This document shows positions 16,543 through 28,419 of a stretch of 64,000 nt of DNA, piece by piece. This stretch comes from Chromobacterium subtsugae (GTDB lineage: Bacteria > Pseudomonadota > Gammaproteobacteria > Burkholderiales > Chromobacteriaceae): positions 25,693 through 89,692 of the forward strand of contig NZ_JYKA01000021.1 of assembly GCF_001676875.1 (NCBI RefSeq), read 5' to 3'. Numbering within the stretch: position 1 is the first letter of the stretch; each line of letters starts with the position of its first letter. Made by a program: the position numbers and the translations under genes. The notes under the pieces were generated by a model. It did no database searches. It had not been told where the DNA came from and saw nothing but the letters and a program-made list of their open reading frames with translations.

Positions 16543-17577
16543 ATGAGCCAGCTATGGGACCGCTACCAGACGCTCAAAGCCAGCCAACCCCGACTGCGCG
16601 CGCGCGACGCCGCCGCCGCGCTGCAGGTCAGCGAATGCGAGCTGACCGCCGCCGATCCGGCCGCCACCCCGCTCAGGGCCGAATGGCCGGAAATCCTGGC
16701 CGCGCTGGCGCCGCTGGGCCGGGTGATGGCGCTGACCCGCAACCACGCCTGCGTGCATGAGACCAAGGGCGACTACGCCAACGTCGAGATCGACGGCAAG
16801 GTCGGCCTGGCCATCAACCCGGTGATAGACCTGCGCATCTTCCTGTTCCACTGGCGCCACGGCTTCGCGCTGCGCAGCGAGACGCCCCGCGGCGTCCAGC
16901 GCAGCCTGCAGTTCTTCGACCGCCACGGCGAAGCGGTGCACAAGGTCTACCTGACCGAAGCCAGCGACATCGCCGCCTACGACGATCTGGTCGCGCGCTT
17001 CGCCGCGCCCGCCGCCGCGCTGGAGCTTGAGCCGGTCGCGGCCGCCGGCGCCGAACAGCCCGACGAAGCCATCGACCGCGACGCCTTCCAGAACGAATGG
17101 CAAAGCCTGAGCGACGTCCACGCCTTCCACCCCTTCCTGCGCCGCTGGCAGGTATCGCGGCGCCAGGGTTTCCGCCTGGCGCCGCCGGGCCAGGCCTGGC
17201 GCGTGCGCGAGGACGCGGTGGAACAGCTGTTGCGCCGCGCCGCCGCCACCGCGACCCCCATCATGGTGTTCGCCGGCAACCGCGGCATGATCCAGATCCA
17301 CACCGGGACGATAGTCAACGTGCAAGTGGTGGGCGACTGGCTCAATGTGCTGGACCCCGATTTCAACCTGCACCTGCGCACCGACCTGATCGCCGAAGCC
17401 TGGATCACCCGCAAGCCCGGCGACAACGGCGTGGTCACCTCGCTGGAGCTGTTCGACGAGCAGGGAGAGTCGCTGGCCACCTTCTTCGGCGAACGCAAGC
17501 CCGGCCGTGCCGAGCGGGCCGAATGGGTGAAGCTGCTGGGCGAGCTGCCGCCGCTGGAGCAAGAAGATGTCGCGTAA
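16543..17577 (+). CDS. hmuS: Cytoplasmic heme-degrading/heme-trafficking protein HmuS (HemS family)
   Basis: 344 residues with the internal duplication of the HemS/ChuS/HmuS family: two halves each ending in a similar block (GLAINPVIDLRIFLFHWRHG in the first, VVGDWLNVLDPDFNLHLRTD in the second). These proteins bind imported heme and release iron, or pass heme on. ATG at 16543 has AGGAGA 6 bases upstream. The 3' end overlaps the start of hmuT by 11 bases, so the genes are translationally linked. Signal peptide absent, consistent with a cytoplasmic site. Confidence 0.93.
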   Translation: MSQLWDRYQTLKASQPRLRARDAAAALQVSECELTAADPAATPLRAEWPEILAALAPLGRVMALTRNHACVHETKGDYANVEIDGKVGLAINPVIDLRIFLFHWRHGFALRSETPRGVQRSLQFFDRHGEAVHKVYLTEASDIAAYDDLVARFAAPAAALELEPVAAAGAEQPDEAIDRDAFQNEWQSLSDVHAFHPFLRRWQVSRRQGFRLAPPGQAWRVREDAVEQLLRRAAATATPIMVFAGNRGMIQIHTGTIVNVQVVGDWLNVLDPDFNLHLRTDLIAEAWITRKPGDNGVVTSLELFDEQGESLATFFGERKPGRAERAEWVKLLGELPPLEQEDVA

Positions 17578-18358
17578 GACCATGCTGGCCGGCGCGCTGC
17601 TGGCAATGCTGGCCCTGCCCGGCCACGCCGCCGAGCGGCTGGTGGTGGTGACGCCCGACATCGCCGAGATCGTCGTCGCGCTGGGCGCCGCCGGCGACGT
17701 GGTCGGCCGCGACCGCAGCAGCAAGGAGCCGCAACTGGCCCATGCTCAGGTGGTGGGCTTTTCGCGCGCGCTGAACGCGGAAACCATCGCCGGCCTCAAG
17801 CCCACCCTGGTGTTGGGCAGCGCCGCCGCCCAGCCGCCGACGCTGTGGCCGCAATTGAAGCAGCTGAAGCTGCGGGCCGAAGAGGTGTCCGCCCGCGAGG
17901 ACGGCCGCGACTTCGCCGACGCCATCCGCAAGGTGGGCCAACTGCTCGGCCGCGCCGACGCCGCCGCCAGGCTGGCGGCCGACTGGCAGCAGCGGATGCA
18001 GCCGCGGCCGGCGCGCGCCGTCCGTTACTTGGTCAGCTACGACGGCAGCCTGGTGGCCGGCAAGGACACCGCGCCGGATACCCTGATCCGCGCCGCCGGC
18101 GGCGTCAACGCCGCGGCCGGCATCAGCGGCTTCAAGCCGCTGGGCCGCGACGCCTGGCAAGCGCTGCGGCCGAACGTGATCATCCTGGGCAGCCACACAG
18201 CCGCGGTTTACGGCGGCAAGGACCTTTTCGCCAAGCGGCCGGAAGTCGCCGCGACCCCGGCCGGCAAAACCGGCCGCATCTATCTGCTGCCGCCGCAGCA
18301 GGCGATGCTGATCGGCCTGGACAGCCCGGCGGTGGTCGAACGGATGGTGAGGATGTGA
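17567..18358 (+). CDS. hmuT: Periplasmic heme-binding protein of the heme ABC transporter
   Basis: 263 residues. An N-terminal signal peptide (about residues 1-21, ending GHA) is followed by a class III (BtuF/HmuT type) binding fold: RLVVVTPDIAEIVVALGA, DVVGRDRSSKEP, ETIAGLKPTLVLGS, and a C-terminal lobe with LIRAAGGVNAAAGISGFKPL. It collects heme after passage through the outer-membrane receptor and delivers it to HmuU. The start overlaps hmuS; the stop overlaps the GTG start of hmuU in an ATGTGA arrangement. Confidence 0.92.
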   Translation: MSRKTMLAGALLAMLALPGHAAERLVVVTPDIAEIVVALGAAGDVVGRDRSSKEPQLAHAQVVGFSRALNAETIAGLKPTLVLGSAAAQPPTLWPQLKQLKLRAEEVSAREDGRDFADAIRKVGQLLGRADAAARLAADWQQRMQPRPARAVRYLVSYDGSLVAGKDTAPDTLIRAAGGVNAAAGISGFKPLGRDAWQALRPNVIILGSHTAAVYGGKDLFAKRPEVAATPAGKTGRIYLLPPQQAMLIGLDSPAVVERMVRM

Positions 18359-19306
18359 GCGCCGCCCGCCGCTTGTTGTGGCCGGGCCTGATACTGGCCA
18401 GCGTCGCGCTGCCGTTGCTGGCGCTGTCCAGCTCCGCCGGCCAGTTGGCCTGGCCGGATCTGGCCGACCCGCTGGTCAGCCAGCTGCGGCTGCCGCGCAT
18501 CGCCGCCGCGCTGGGCGTGGGCGCGGCGCTGGCCGCCAGCGGCGCCGCGCTGCAGGCGCTGTTCCGCAATCCGCTGGCCGATCCCGGCCTGATCGGCACC
18601 TCCAGCGGCGCCGCGCTGGCGGTGATCGCCGTGCTGGCGCTGGGCTTGTCCGGCCTGACGCTGCCGTTGGCGGCTTTCGGCGGCGGCCTGCTCGCCACCT
18701 GGCTGATCCTGCTGCTGGCGCGGCTGGTCAAGGGAGGCATCGCCGGCCTGCTGCTGATGGGGCTGGTGGTGGGCGCCTTCTGCGGCGCGCTCTCCAGCTT
18801 GATCCTGTTTCTGTCCGACGACCTGACCCTGCGCTCCGCCAGCAGCTGGCTGGCCGGCAACCTGGGCTCGGCGCTGCCCGGCCGGCTCGGCCTCTGCCTG
18901 GCCGTATCCGCGTTGGGCATCGCGCTGTTGTGCGCGATAGGCCGCGACCTAGACTGCCTGCTGCTGGGCGAGGAAAGCGCCCGCTCGCTGGGCATCGACA
19001 CCCGCCGCACCCGCCGGCTGGCCGCCATCGGCGCCGCGCTGGCCACAGGCGGCGCGGTGGCGCTGTCCGGCGTGATCGGCTTCGTCGGCATGATGATCCC
19101 CAACGCGCTGGCGCTGCTGGTGGGCGGCTGCCGCCGCCGGCTGATCCTGCTGTCCGCCTGGGCCGGCGCGCTGTTTTTGCTGGCGGTGGACACCCTGGCG
19201 CGCAACCTCGCCTGGCCGCTGGACCTGCCGGTGGGCCTGATGGCCGCCTTCGCCGGCCCGCCCTTCTTCATCTGGATTTTCCGCCGCCAACAAGGGAGCC
19301 GCTCCG

Positions 19307-19314
<8 letters not shown>
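18355..19314 (+). CDS. hmuU: Heme ABC transporter permease
   Basis: 319 residues, FecCD/BtuC family. It is very hydrophobic with about nine to ten membrane segments, the family signature FRNPLADPGLIGTSSGAALA near residue 75, and the cytoplasmic coupling helix region around GEESARSLGID. GTG at 18355 overlaps the TGA of hmuT. This start gives the normal family length, whereas the open frame upstream runs inside hmuT out of frame. The 3' end overlaps hmuV by 8 bases. Confidence 0.94.
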
Positions 19315-20071
<757 letters not shown>

Positions 20072-20082
20072 GCGCGCCCATG

Positions 20083-20114
20083 AAAAAAGCCGCGCCGGAT
20101 GCCGGCGCGGCTTT
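20083..20114. terminator. Bidirectional terminator between hmuV and hpt
   Basis: Six A, then a perfect 10-base stem GCCGCGCCGG / CCGGCGCGGC with a 3-base loop ATG, then TTT. It serves the converging hmuV (+) and hpt (-) transcripts; the longer T-run is on the minus strand. Confidence 0.88.
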
Positions 20115-20135
20115 GTCGGACATCGAGCCCGCGTC

Positions 20136-20678
20136 TTACTTCAGCGCGTAGATGGCCGGCAGGTTGCGCCAGGCGCCGCGCACGTCCATGCCATAGCCGA
20201 ACACGTAGCGGTCCGGCACGTCCAGGCCGACGAAGTCCGCCTGCATCGGCTTTTCCTTCGAGATCAGCTTGTTGGCGAACACCGCGCTGAAGCAGGCCTT
20301 GGCGCCCATCTCCATCACTTTGTCGCGGATGGCGGCCATGGTGTGGCCTTCGTCCAGGATGTCGTCCAGCACCAGCACCACGCGGTCGCGCACGTCTTCC
20401 TTCGGCGCCTGGCGCCATACCAATTCGCCGCCGTGGGTCTTGTCGCCGTAGCGGGAAACATGGACGTAGTCGAAGTCCAGCGGGAAGGCCAGACGCGGCA
20501 GCAGTTGGCCGGTGAACACCACCGCGCCGCCCATCACCGACAACACCAGCGGGTATTCCTCGCCCAGCTTCTCGGTGATTTCCACCGCCATCCGGTCGAC
20601 GGCGGTGCTGACTTCCTCGGCGCTGAACAGCACGTCGGCGCTGTTGATCAGCCCGCGGGCTTCGGAAATATTAGGCAT
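20136..20678 (-). CDS. hpt: Hypoxanthine-guanine phosphoribosyltransferase
   Basis: 180 residues, standard length. Purine salvage: hypoxanthine or guanine plus PRPP gives IMP or GMP. The PRPP loop VVLVLDDILDEGHTMAA is intact (acidic pair DD), SVMGGAVVFTGQLL supplies the pyrophosphate loop, and the C-terminal base pocket includes DFVGLDVPDRYVFGYGMD. It is a separate unit, convergent with the heme operon, 61 bases downstream of galU in the same direction; a GC stem lies in that gap near 20702-20724. Confidence 0.93.
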   Translation of the reverse strand: MPNISEARGLINSADVLFSAEEVSTAVDRMAVEITEKLGEEYPLVLSVMGGAVVFTGQLLPRLAFPLDFDYVHVSRYGDKTHGGELVWRQAPKEDVRDRVVLVLDDILDEGHTMAAIRDKVMEMGAKACFSAVFANKLISKEKPMQADFVGLDVPDRYVFGYGMDVRGAWRNLPAIYALK

Positions 20679-20739
20679 GATGACTCCTTGACAGAACAGG
20701 CGGCGCCGCCGGGCTGCGGCGGCGCGAATGGAAAAACAA

Positions 20740-21612
20740 TCAGTTGCGCTTCAGGCCGTCCAGGAAGGCGGCGAACTCGTCGGCCACCTCGTGGTGCTTC
20801 AGGCCGTAATTGACGGTGGCTTTCAGGTAACCCAGCTTGGAGCCGCAATCGTAACGGGTGCCCTTGAACGGCAGCGCCAGCACCGGCTCGCTCTTCAGCA
20901 GCGCGGCGATGCCGTCGGTCAGCTGGATTTCGCCGCCGGCGCCGGCGCCGGTGTTGACCAACTTGTCGAAAATGCGCGGCGTCAGGATGTAGCGCCCCAC
21001 CACCGCCAGGTTGGACGGCGCGTCTTCCGGACGCGGCTTCTCGACGATGTGCTCGACGGCCTGATGGCCATGCGCATCGGTCTTGACCTTGACGATGCCG
21101 TAGGAGCTGGTGTCCTGCGGCGCCACCGTCTCCACCCCCAGCACCGAGGAGTGGGTTTCGTCGAACAGCCGCACCATCTGCTCCATCGCGCCCGGCGCGC
21201 CTTCGATCAGGTCGTCGGCCAGGATCACCGCGAACGGCTCTTCGCCCACCACCGGACGGGCGCACAGCACCGCGTGCCCCAGGCCCAGCGCCTCGGTCTG
21301 GCGGATATAGATGCACGACACCGACGGCGGAATGATTTCCTGCACCAGCTCCAGCAGCTTGTGCTTGTTCTTGTATTCGAGTTCGGTTTCCAGCTCGTAA
21401 GCCTTGTCGAAGTGATCTTCGATCGAGCGCTTGTTGCGGCCGGTGATGAAGATCAACTCGGTCATGCCGGCGGCGATCGCCTCCTCCACCGCATACTGGA
21501 TCAGCGGCTTGTCCACGATGGGGAGCATCTCTTTCGGACTGGCCTTGGTGGCCGGCAAGAAGCGGGTGCCTAGACCGGCAACCGGAAACACGGCTTTGGT
21601 GATCTTTTTCAT
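20740..21612 (-). CDS. galU: UTP-glucose-1-phosphate uridylyltransferase
   Basis: 290 residues. It makes UDP-glucose for surface glycans. The nucleotide-binding start [21 protein letters not shown] is complete, with the catalytic Lys in PKEMLP, the acidic metal site LADDLI, and [22 protein letters not shown] at 21612 gives the usual N-terminus [13 protein letters not shown]; an in-frame upstream extension is not conserved in type. It is not part of the CDP-sugar operon but supplies the same general pathway. Confidence 0.96.
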   Translation of the reverse strand: MKKITKAVFPVAGLGTRFLPATKASPKEMLPIVDKPLIQYAVEEAIAAGMTELIFITGRNKRSIEDHFDKAYELETELEYKNKHKLLELVQEIIPPSVSCIYIRQTEALGLGHAVLCARPVVGEEPFAVILADDLIEGAPGAMEQMVRLFDETHSSVLGVETVAPQDTSSYGIVKVKTDAHGHQAVEHIVEKPRPEDAPSNLAVVGRYILTPRIFDKLVNTGAGAGGEIQLTDGIAALLKSEPVLALPFKGTRYDCGSKLGYLKATVNYGLKHHEVADEFAAFLDGLKRN

Positions 21613-21681
21613 CTCGATTCCGTAACGCAGTGACGATTTCAACAACGACAGCGCCGCATTCTAGCTCGACTTGGCTTCAGG

Positions 21682-23115
21682 TCAAAATGCCCATTGCTTC
21701 GACAAGGCCTCGCTCAGTTCGCGGACCAGCGGCTGCCAGTTTCCGGGCTGAGCCTGCCGCCATAGGCGCACCGAGGGATACCACGGCGCGACCGGCGCTT
21801 CCGCCAGGAAGAATGGCGCGCTTTCGGCGCGCAGCAGCGCCCACACCGGCTTGCCCATCGCGCCGGCCAGATGCAGGATGGCGGTATCCACGCAAACCAC
21901 CAGATCCACCTGCGCCAGCAGCGCGGCGGTATCGGCGAAATCGTCGATGCGGCTGGCGCGGACGCATCCACGCAGCTCGTCCGGCACCGCGCCGGGCTGC
22001 AAGGCGATGAAATCGATATCCGGCGCTTGGCAGATTTCGGCGAACTGCGCGGGCGGAATCGATTTATGCTGGCGTCCGAGATCCGCCACGCCGACGCCCC
22101 AATGGCCGCTTTCCCACACCACGCCCACCCGGCGCCGCTTGCCGGCCGGCAAAACCGGCGGCGCCCCGTCCGGCAAACGCAGGTACGGCGCGGTCGGCAA
22201 ATTCTCCAGCGTGACGCCCAGCAAACCCGGCAATGACATCAGCGGCAGCTGGCAATCGTGCTCGGGCGCGGCGTCCGCCTCCAGCAAGGTCAGGCCCTCG
22301 AACTGCGCGAACAGGCGGTGGAACGAGCGCGGGCAAGCGAACAGCAGCCTGGCCTGCGGATGGGCGCGCCGCAGCTGCGGCAGGAATCTCGCCATCTGCA
22401 AAGTGTCGCCCAGGCCTTGCTCGGTCCACAACAGCAGGGTGCGCGCGCCCAGCGCGTCTCCCTGCCAGCGCCTTGCCGTCAGCCTTGGCCGCAGCACGCA
22501 GCGCCAGCGCGCTTCGTACAGGGGCCAGGCCTCGGCGTATCGGCCGGCCGTCAACAGCGTGATCGACTGATTGAACTGCAAGGTGGCGTCGTCCGGCGCC
22601 AGCGCCAGCCCTTTTTGCTGCACCGCGATCGCCTCGTCCAGCAGCAGCGCGCAGCTGTAGGCGTTGCCCAGGTTGCTGTAGCGCGCCACCGACGGCCCGC
22701 CCAGTACCAGCGCGCGCAATTGGCAGTCGATGGCGTCGCGATAGCGCTGCTGGTGCTGGCGGACGATGCCGAGATTGACCCAGGCGTCGAGATGGCCCGG
22801 CTCCGCGGCCAGCACCTCTTGCAGCAAGGCCGCCGAGATGTCCAGCTCGCCCAGCTCCTTCAGCAGCACCGCGAGATTGCTCTTGATGTTGCACGACGTC
22901 GGGTTCAGCGCGGCGGCCGCCAGATAATCATCCAGCGCGCCGGGCGTGTCCTCCAGCTGCAGCCTGGCGTTGCCGCGGTTGGCCAGCGCCTGCCAATCCT
23001 GGGGGTTCAGCGACAGGCAGCGGTCGAACGCCGCGATGGCGCCGGCCCAGTCGCCATGGGCGGCGCATTGATTGCCTACCTCGAAATCCGCTGTCGCCAT
23101 CATGCTTGATGTCAT
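21682..23115 (-). CDS. TPR protein with glycosyltransferase-like C-terminal domain
   Basis: 477 residues. Residues 10-200 are about five tetratricopeptide repeats (for example NLGIVRQHQQRYRDAIDC, NLGNAYSCALLLDEAIAV). From about 230 the chain resembles the GT-B fold C-terminal half of the ADP-heptose/O-GlcNAc-transferase-like proteins often fused to TPRs: LLLWTEQGLGDTLQMARFL, RRRVGVVWESG, DFIALQPG, then VDLVVCVDTAILHLAGAMG, the donor-binding motif. ATG at 23115 has AGAGGG at a good distance. It lies directly downstream of ligA (11 bases). It may glycosylate a protein or lipid; target unknown. Active transfer is not proven, as many such proteins are uncharacterised. Confidence 0.82.
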   Translation of the reverse strand: MTSSMMATADFEVGNQCAAHGDWAGAIAAFDRCLSLNPQDWQALANRGNARLQLEDTPGALDDYLAAAALNPTSCNIKSNLAVLLKELGELDISAALLQEVLAAEPGHLDAWVNLGIVRQHQQRYRDAIDCQLRALVLGGPSVARYSNLGNAYSCALLLDEAIAVQQKGLALAPDDATLQFNQSITLLTAGRYAEAWPLYEARWRCVLRPRLTARRWQGDALGARTLLLWTEQGLGDTLQMARFLPQLRRAHPQARLLFACPRSFHRLFAQFEGLTLLEADAAPEHDCQLPLMSLPGLLGVTLENLPTAPYLRLPDGAPPVLPAGKRRRVGVVWESGHWGVGVADLGRQHKSIPPAQFAEICQAPDIDFIALQPGAVPDELRGCVRASRIDDFADTAALLAQVDLVVCVDTAILHLAGAMGKPVWALLRAESAPFFLAEAPVAPWYPSVRLWRQAQPGNWQPLVRELSEALSKQWAF

Positions 23116-23126
23116 CCCGCCCTCTC

Positions 23127-25592
<2,466 letters not shown>

Positions 25593-25599
25593 TCATCGC

Positions 25600-26802
25600 T
25601 CAGGCGAACAGGCGCAGGGCGGCGACGCTGCCCGGCGCGATGCCCCTGTCGTCCATGCTGCCGTAAATGTGCAGCAGTTGGTCGCGGATGCGGGCCAGGC
25701 CGGTTTCGGTCAGCACCCGGCGGTTGTCGTCCACCAGCTGCGCGTCGAATTCCTGGGCCAGGTGCTTGGCGAAGTGCACGGCGCGGTCGAACACGTCTAC
25801 GCCGCCGGCCACGCGCGGCACGTCGAACAGCAGCGTCAGCGCCGGGAACGACTTGTCCAGCAAGGTATGGAAAGTGAACGGCATCTGGTCGGCCGCCACC
25901 AGCGAATACAGCGTGTTGCCGGAGTCGGCCAGGTAATGGAAGGCGCCGTCCGGCTCCAGCTGCAGCCCGGCGGCTTCGGCGAAGCTGCGCAGGCGCGCGC
26001 CCTCGATCGAAGCCTGAGGCACGATGTTGATGCCGATCAGCACGTCGACGTCGGCGCAGAAGCGGTCCAGTTCCCGCGCCGCCACCAGCTTTTGCTGGCG
26101 CTGCGGGAAGCTCACCGCCGCGTCGTGGTCCTCGGCGAAGCGCGACACCTGCTGGCAGAAGGCGGCCAGTTCCTGCTCGCCCACCGCGCCGGAGCGGTCC
26201 ACCATCTGCATGCTGACGTTGATCTGCTTGTAGCGGGTGCCGGGCAGCGCCTCGGCCACTTTCCACAGGCCGCGCTCGGTGCGGCCGATCAGCTGGGTGC
26301 GCTTGCCGACATTGAAGCGCGGCATCGCCGCCAGCTCGTGCGGCTCATGGAACATCACCTCGGCGATGAAATCCAGCGACGGGTCCAGCATCGCCACCAC
26401 CAGCGCCTGGTGGTCGGCGGAGTCCATCGCCAGCTCGGCCTCGTCCTCCTCGTCCATCACCGGCACTTCCACTTCCTGCAGCGCCGGTTCGCGGCGCGGC
26501 GCCGGCGGCGGCTCGCGGACCGGCGCTTCCGCCGGCGGAATCTCGAACAACGGCTCGTCGTCCTCTTCCGGCGCCCTCTCCGGCTCCAGTTCCGCATCCA
26601 GCAGCACCGGCTCCATCCGGTCGGCTTTCACGCCGTCGCGGACATTGTTCTTCGGCACATCCAGCAGCACGTCGCCATGCGGGCGCGCGAAGGCCTGGTG
26701 CGTCCGCTTGCGGAAGCGCCATTCCTGAAACATGTTGAAACCCAGCACCAGGGCGATCACGCCGCCGCCCAAAATCAAAACACCAATCTGCAATTCGCTC
26801 AT
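25600..26802 (-). CDS. zipA: Cell division protein ZipA
   Basis: 400 residues. It tethers FtsZ to the inner membrane. An N-terminal membrane anchor (about residues 4-22, LQIGVLILGGGVIALVLGF) is followed by a charged RKR stop, an acidic Pro-rich linker (about 60-140), and the C-terminal FtsZ-binding domain from about 265 (DVLIGINIVPQASIEGARLR, LADSGNTLYSLVAADQMPF). ATG at 26802 puts the anchor at the extreme N-terminus as in other ZipA proteins; the open frame upstream adds a charged stretch without family support. In many relatives smc, zipA and ligA are adjacent. Here other genes separate smc from zipA. Confidence 0.9.
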   Translation of the reverse strand: MSELQIGVLILGGGVIALVLGFNMFQEWRFRKRTHQAFARPHGDVLLDVPKNNVRDGVKADRMEPVLLDAELEPERAPEEDDEPLFEIPPAEAPVREPPPAPRREPALQEVEVPVMDEEDEAELAMDSADHQALVVAMLDPSLDFIAEVMFHEPHELAAMPRFNVGKRTQLIGRTERGLWKVAEALPGTRYKQINVSMQMVDRSGAVGEQELAAFCQQVSRFAEDHDAAVSFPQRQQKLVAARELDRFCADVDVLIGINIVPQASIEGARLRSFAEAAGLQLEPDGAFHYLADSGNTLYSLVAADQMPFTFHTLLDKSFPALTLLFDVPRVAGGVDVFDRAVHFAKHLAQEFDAQLVDDNRRVLTETGLARIRDQLLHIYGSMDDRGIAPGSVAALRLFA

Positions 26803-27229
26803 TAGCCAGTCCGCATTAAGGCGAATAATCGAGGCTGCCAGCCGCGCCCGTCGGCGATCCGGCCTGTCAGCCTCCCTCGATCCTGTCACCGCCTCGGCCG
26901 CAGCCATTCGGCGGCCGGCCCGTTCTGCAGCGGGCATTTCAGGCTCATTATAACGAAAGCCCGCCGCAGCGCGCCATTTGGCATTGCAAAAACGCTTGAC
27001 AAACCCCCGACGCGAAAATGCCATTGCCAAGACGGCTGGGCCAAGCCATTAGACCAGCTACGCATTTCCCCGCAACCCTGTATAACGCTCAGGAAAATTC
27101 GCCAGGATGAATATGACATTTCAGACAGGCGAATTTATCCGGATCGCGTGCCAGAATTGGAGATAACTCTGTTACAGGGCCGTACTAGTCTGTACAACAC
27201 TGCTTAGAACAGCACGGGGACTCTTTACG
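26803..27229. other. Divergent intergenic region of zipA and a marR gene
   Basis: 427 bases holding the zipA promoter (left) and the marR promoter (right). A TTGACA hexamer is at 26996-27001, but no good -10 follows at the right distance. An imperfect dyad GTAC-TAGTCT-GTAC lies at 27182-27195, about 35 bases before the marR start, and could be an operator. No gene was recognised. Confidence 0.45.
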
Positions 27230-27697
27230 ATGAAAAAATCCGACCAAGCCAGTTTCCTGCCTGTCGTACGCGAATTGTCGCGCACTTACCAGGCCTTTGA
27301 ACAGTTCGCCAGCTTCAACATCCGCCGGCTGGGACTGACACCGCCACAGTTCGACGTGGTTACCACCCTGGGCAACAGCCAGGGCATGAATTGCAAGGAG
27401 CTGTCCGACCACACCCTGATCACCAAAGGCACCCTGACCGGCGTGCTCGACCGCCTGGAAGACAAGGGCATCGTCACCCGCAGCATGCAGCCCAACGACC
27501 GCCGCAGCGTATTCGTGGCTTTGACACCCCACGGCCAGCAATTGTTCAGTCAAGCCTTTCCGGCCCACCTCGACTACATGCACAACGCTTTCCTGCATTT
27601 CGGCGAGCAAGACCTATCCGGCTTCTGCAACGAACTGGGCCGCCTGCGCGCCAGCTTCAGCCAGGCATTGGAGCAACAGGAGAACGAGCCGGCCTAA
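27230..27697 (+). CDS. MarR-family transcription regulator
   Basis: 155 residues, complete winged-helix MarR protein. Recognition region: MNCKELSDHTLITKGTLTGV at about 52-71, then LDRLEDKGIVTR and the wing with the conserved PNDRRSVFVALT. Helices at both ends form the dimer. It starts with ATG at 27230; GGGGA lies about 10 bases upstream. It converges with the tonB-like gene and diverges from zipA. Its target is not clear: it may control itself or the narK-tonB pair. It is distinct from the two other MarR proteins in this window. Confidence 0.88.
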   Translation: MKKSDQASFLPVVRELSRTYQAFEQFASFNIRRLGLTPPQFDVVTTLGNSQGMNCKELSDHTLITKGTLTGVLDRLEDKGIVTRSMQPNDRRSVFVALTPHGQQLFSQAFPAHLDYMHNAFLHFGEQDLSGFCNELGRLRASFSQALEQQENEPA

Positions 27698-27733
27698 GCC
27701 TAAGCAAGCCTCCTCCCGCTCAGGCGCGCCGCC

Positions 27734-28411
27734 TCACTGCCGGAAGCTCACCGGGATGGTCAGCACCGATTCCGCGGCCGCTCCGCCGCGCCTGGCCGGC
27801 GCGAATCGCCAGCGCGCCACGGCGTCCATCGCCGCCTGGTCCAGGCGCCGGAAGCCGCTGCTGCGCGCCAGCGTCACCTTCAGAGCCCGGCCATTGACGC
27901 CGACTCTGACGCTGAGCAAGACCTCGCCCTCTTCTCCCAGCTGCAGCGACCGCTCCGGGTAAGGGGGCTGCGGATTCTCCAGATAGGCTGGACGGTAAAG
28001 CGCCTCATGGTCGCCATCGCTCTGGCCTTCGTCCTTTGCCTCCATCCCGCCCGTAGCCGAAATCTGCCCGCCTCCCGCCGCATCAGTCGCGGCGGCCGCG
28101 GCATTTGCAAAACGGCCAGCCGGCGCAGACTGGGGCCCCGCGACGCCGGCGGCAAGCGATCCGGCCCCGGCATGTTCAGCCCTCTGCGACTGCCGGGCTG
28201 GCATCGCCGGCCGGCTTCCAGCCAAACCGCCTCCGCCGCGCAGCGCGCCCGCGGCATGCGCAGCCGCAGCGCTCCCCGCCGCCAGACGAACCGCCAGCGG
28301 CGGCTCGGGCTGCGCCGGCACGGCATCGCGCGCCGGCCAGCTTGCCCAAATCCAGACTGCCAGCGCATGCAGGCCCAGCGACAACAGGCAGGCTCGCCTC
28401 AACGTGAACAT
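27734..28411 (-). CDS. Energy transducer TonB-like protein
   Basis: 225 residues. A single N-terminal membrane segment (about 8-25), a long Ala/Gly/Pro-rich periplasmic linker, then a TonB C-terminal domain from about residue 140: NPQPPYPERSLQLGEEGEVLLSV, followed by SSGFRRLDQAAMDAVARWRF. TonB passes inner-membrane proton energy to outer-membrane receptors, normally with ExbB and ExbD, which are not encoded here. ATG at 28411 follows the narK stop by 8 bases; no strong ribosome site is seen, suggesting coupling to narK. Which receptor it serves is open; the heme receptor 12 kb away is one candidate. Confidence 0.8.
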   Translation of the reverse strand: MFTLRRACLLSLGLHALAVWIWASWPARDAVPAQPEPPLAVRLAAGSAAAAHAAGALRGGGGLAGSRPAMPARQSQRAEHAGAGSLAAGVAGPQSAPAGRFANAAAAATDAAGGGQISATGGMEAKDEGQSDGDHEALYRPAYLENPQPPYPERSLQLGEEGEVLLSVRVGVNGRALKVTLARSSGFRRLDQAAMDAVARWRFAPARRGGAAAESVLTIPVSFRQ

Positions 28412-28419
28412 CGCGGCGC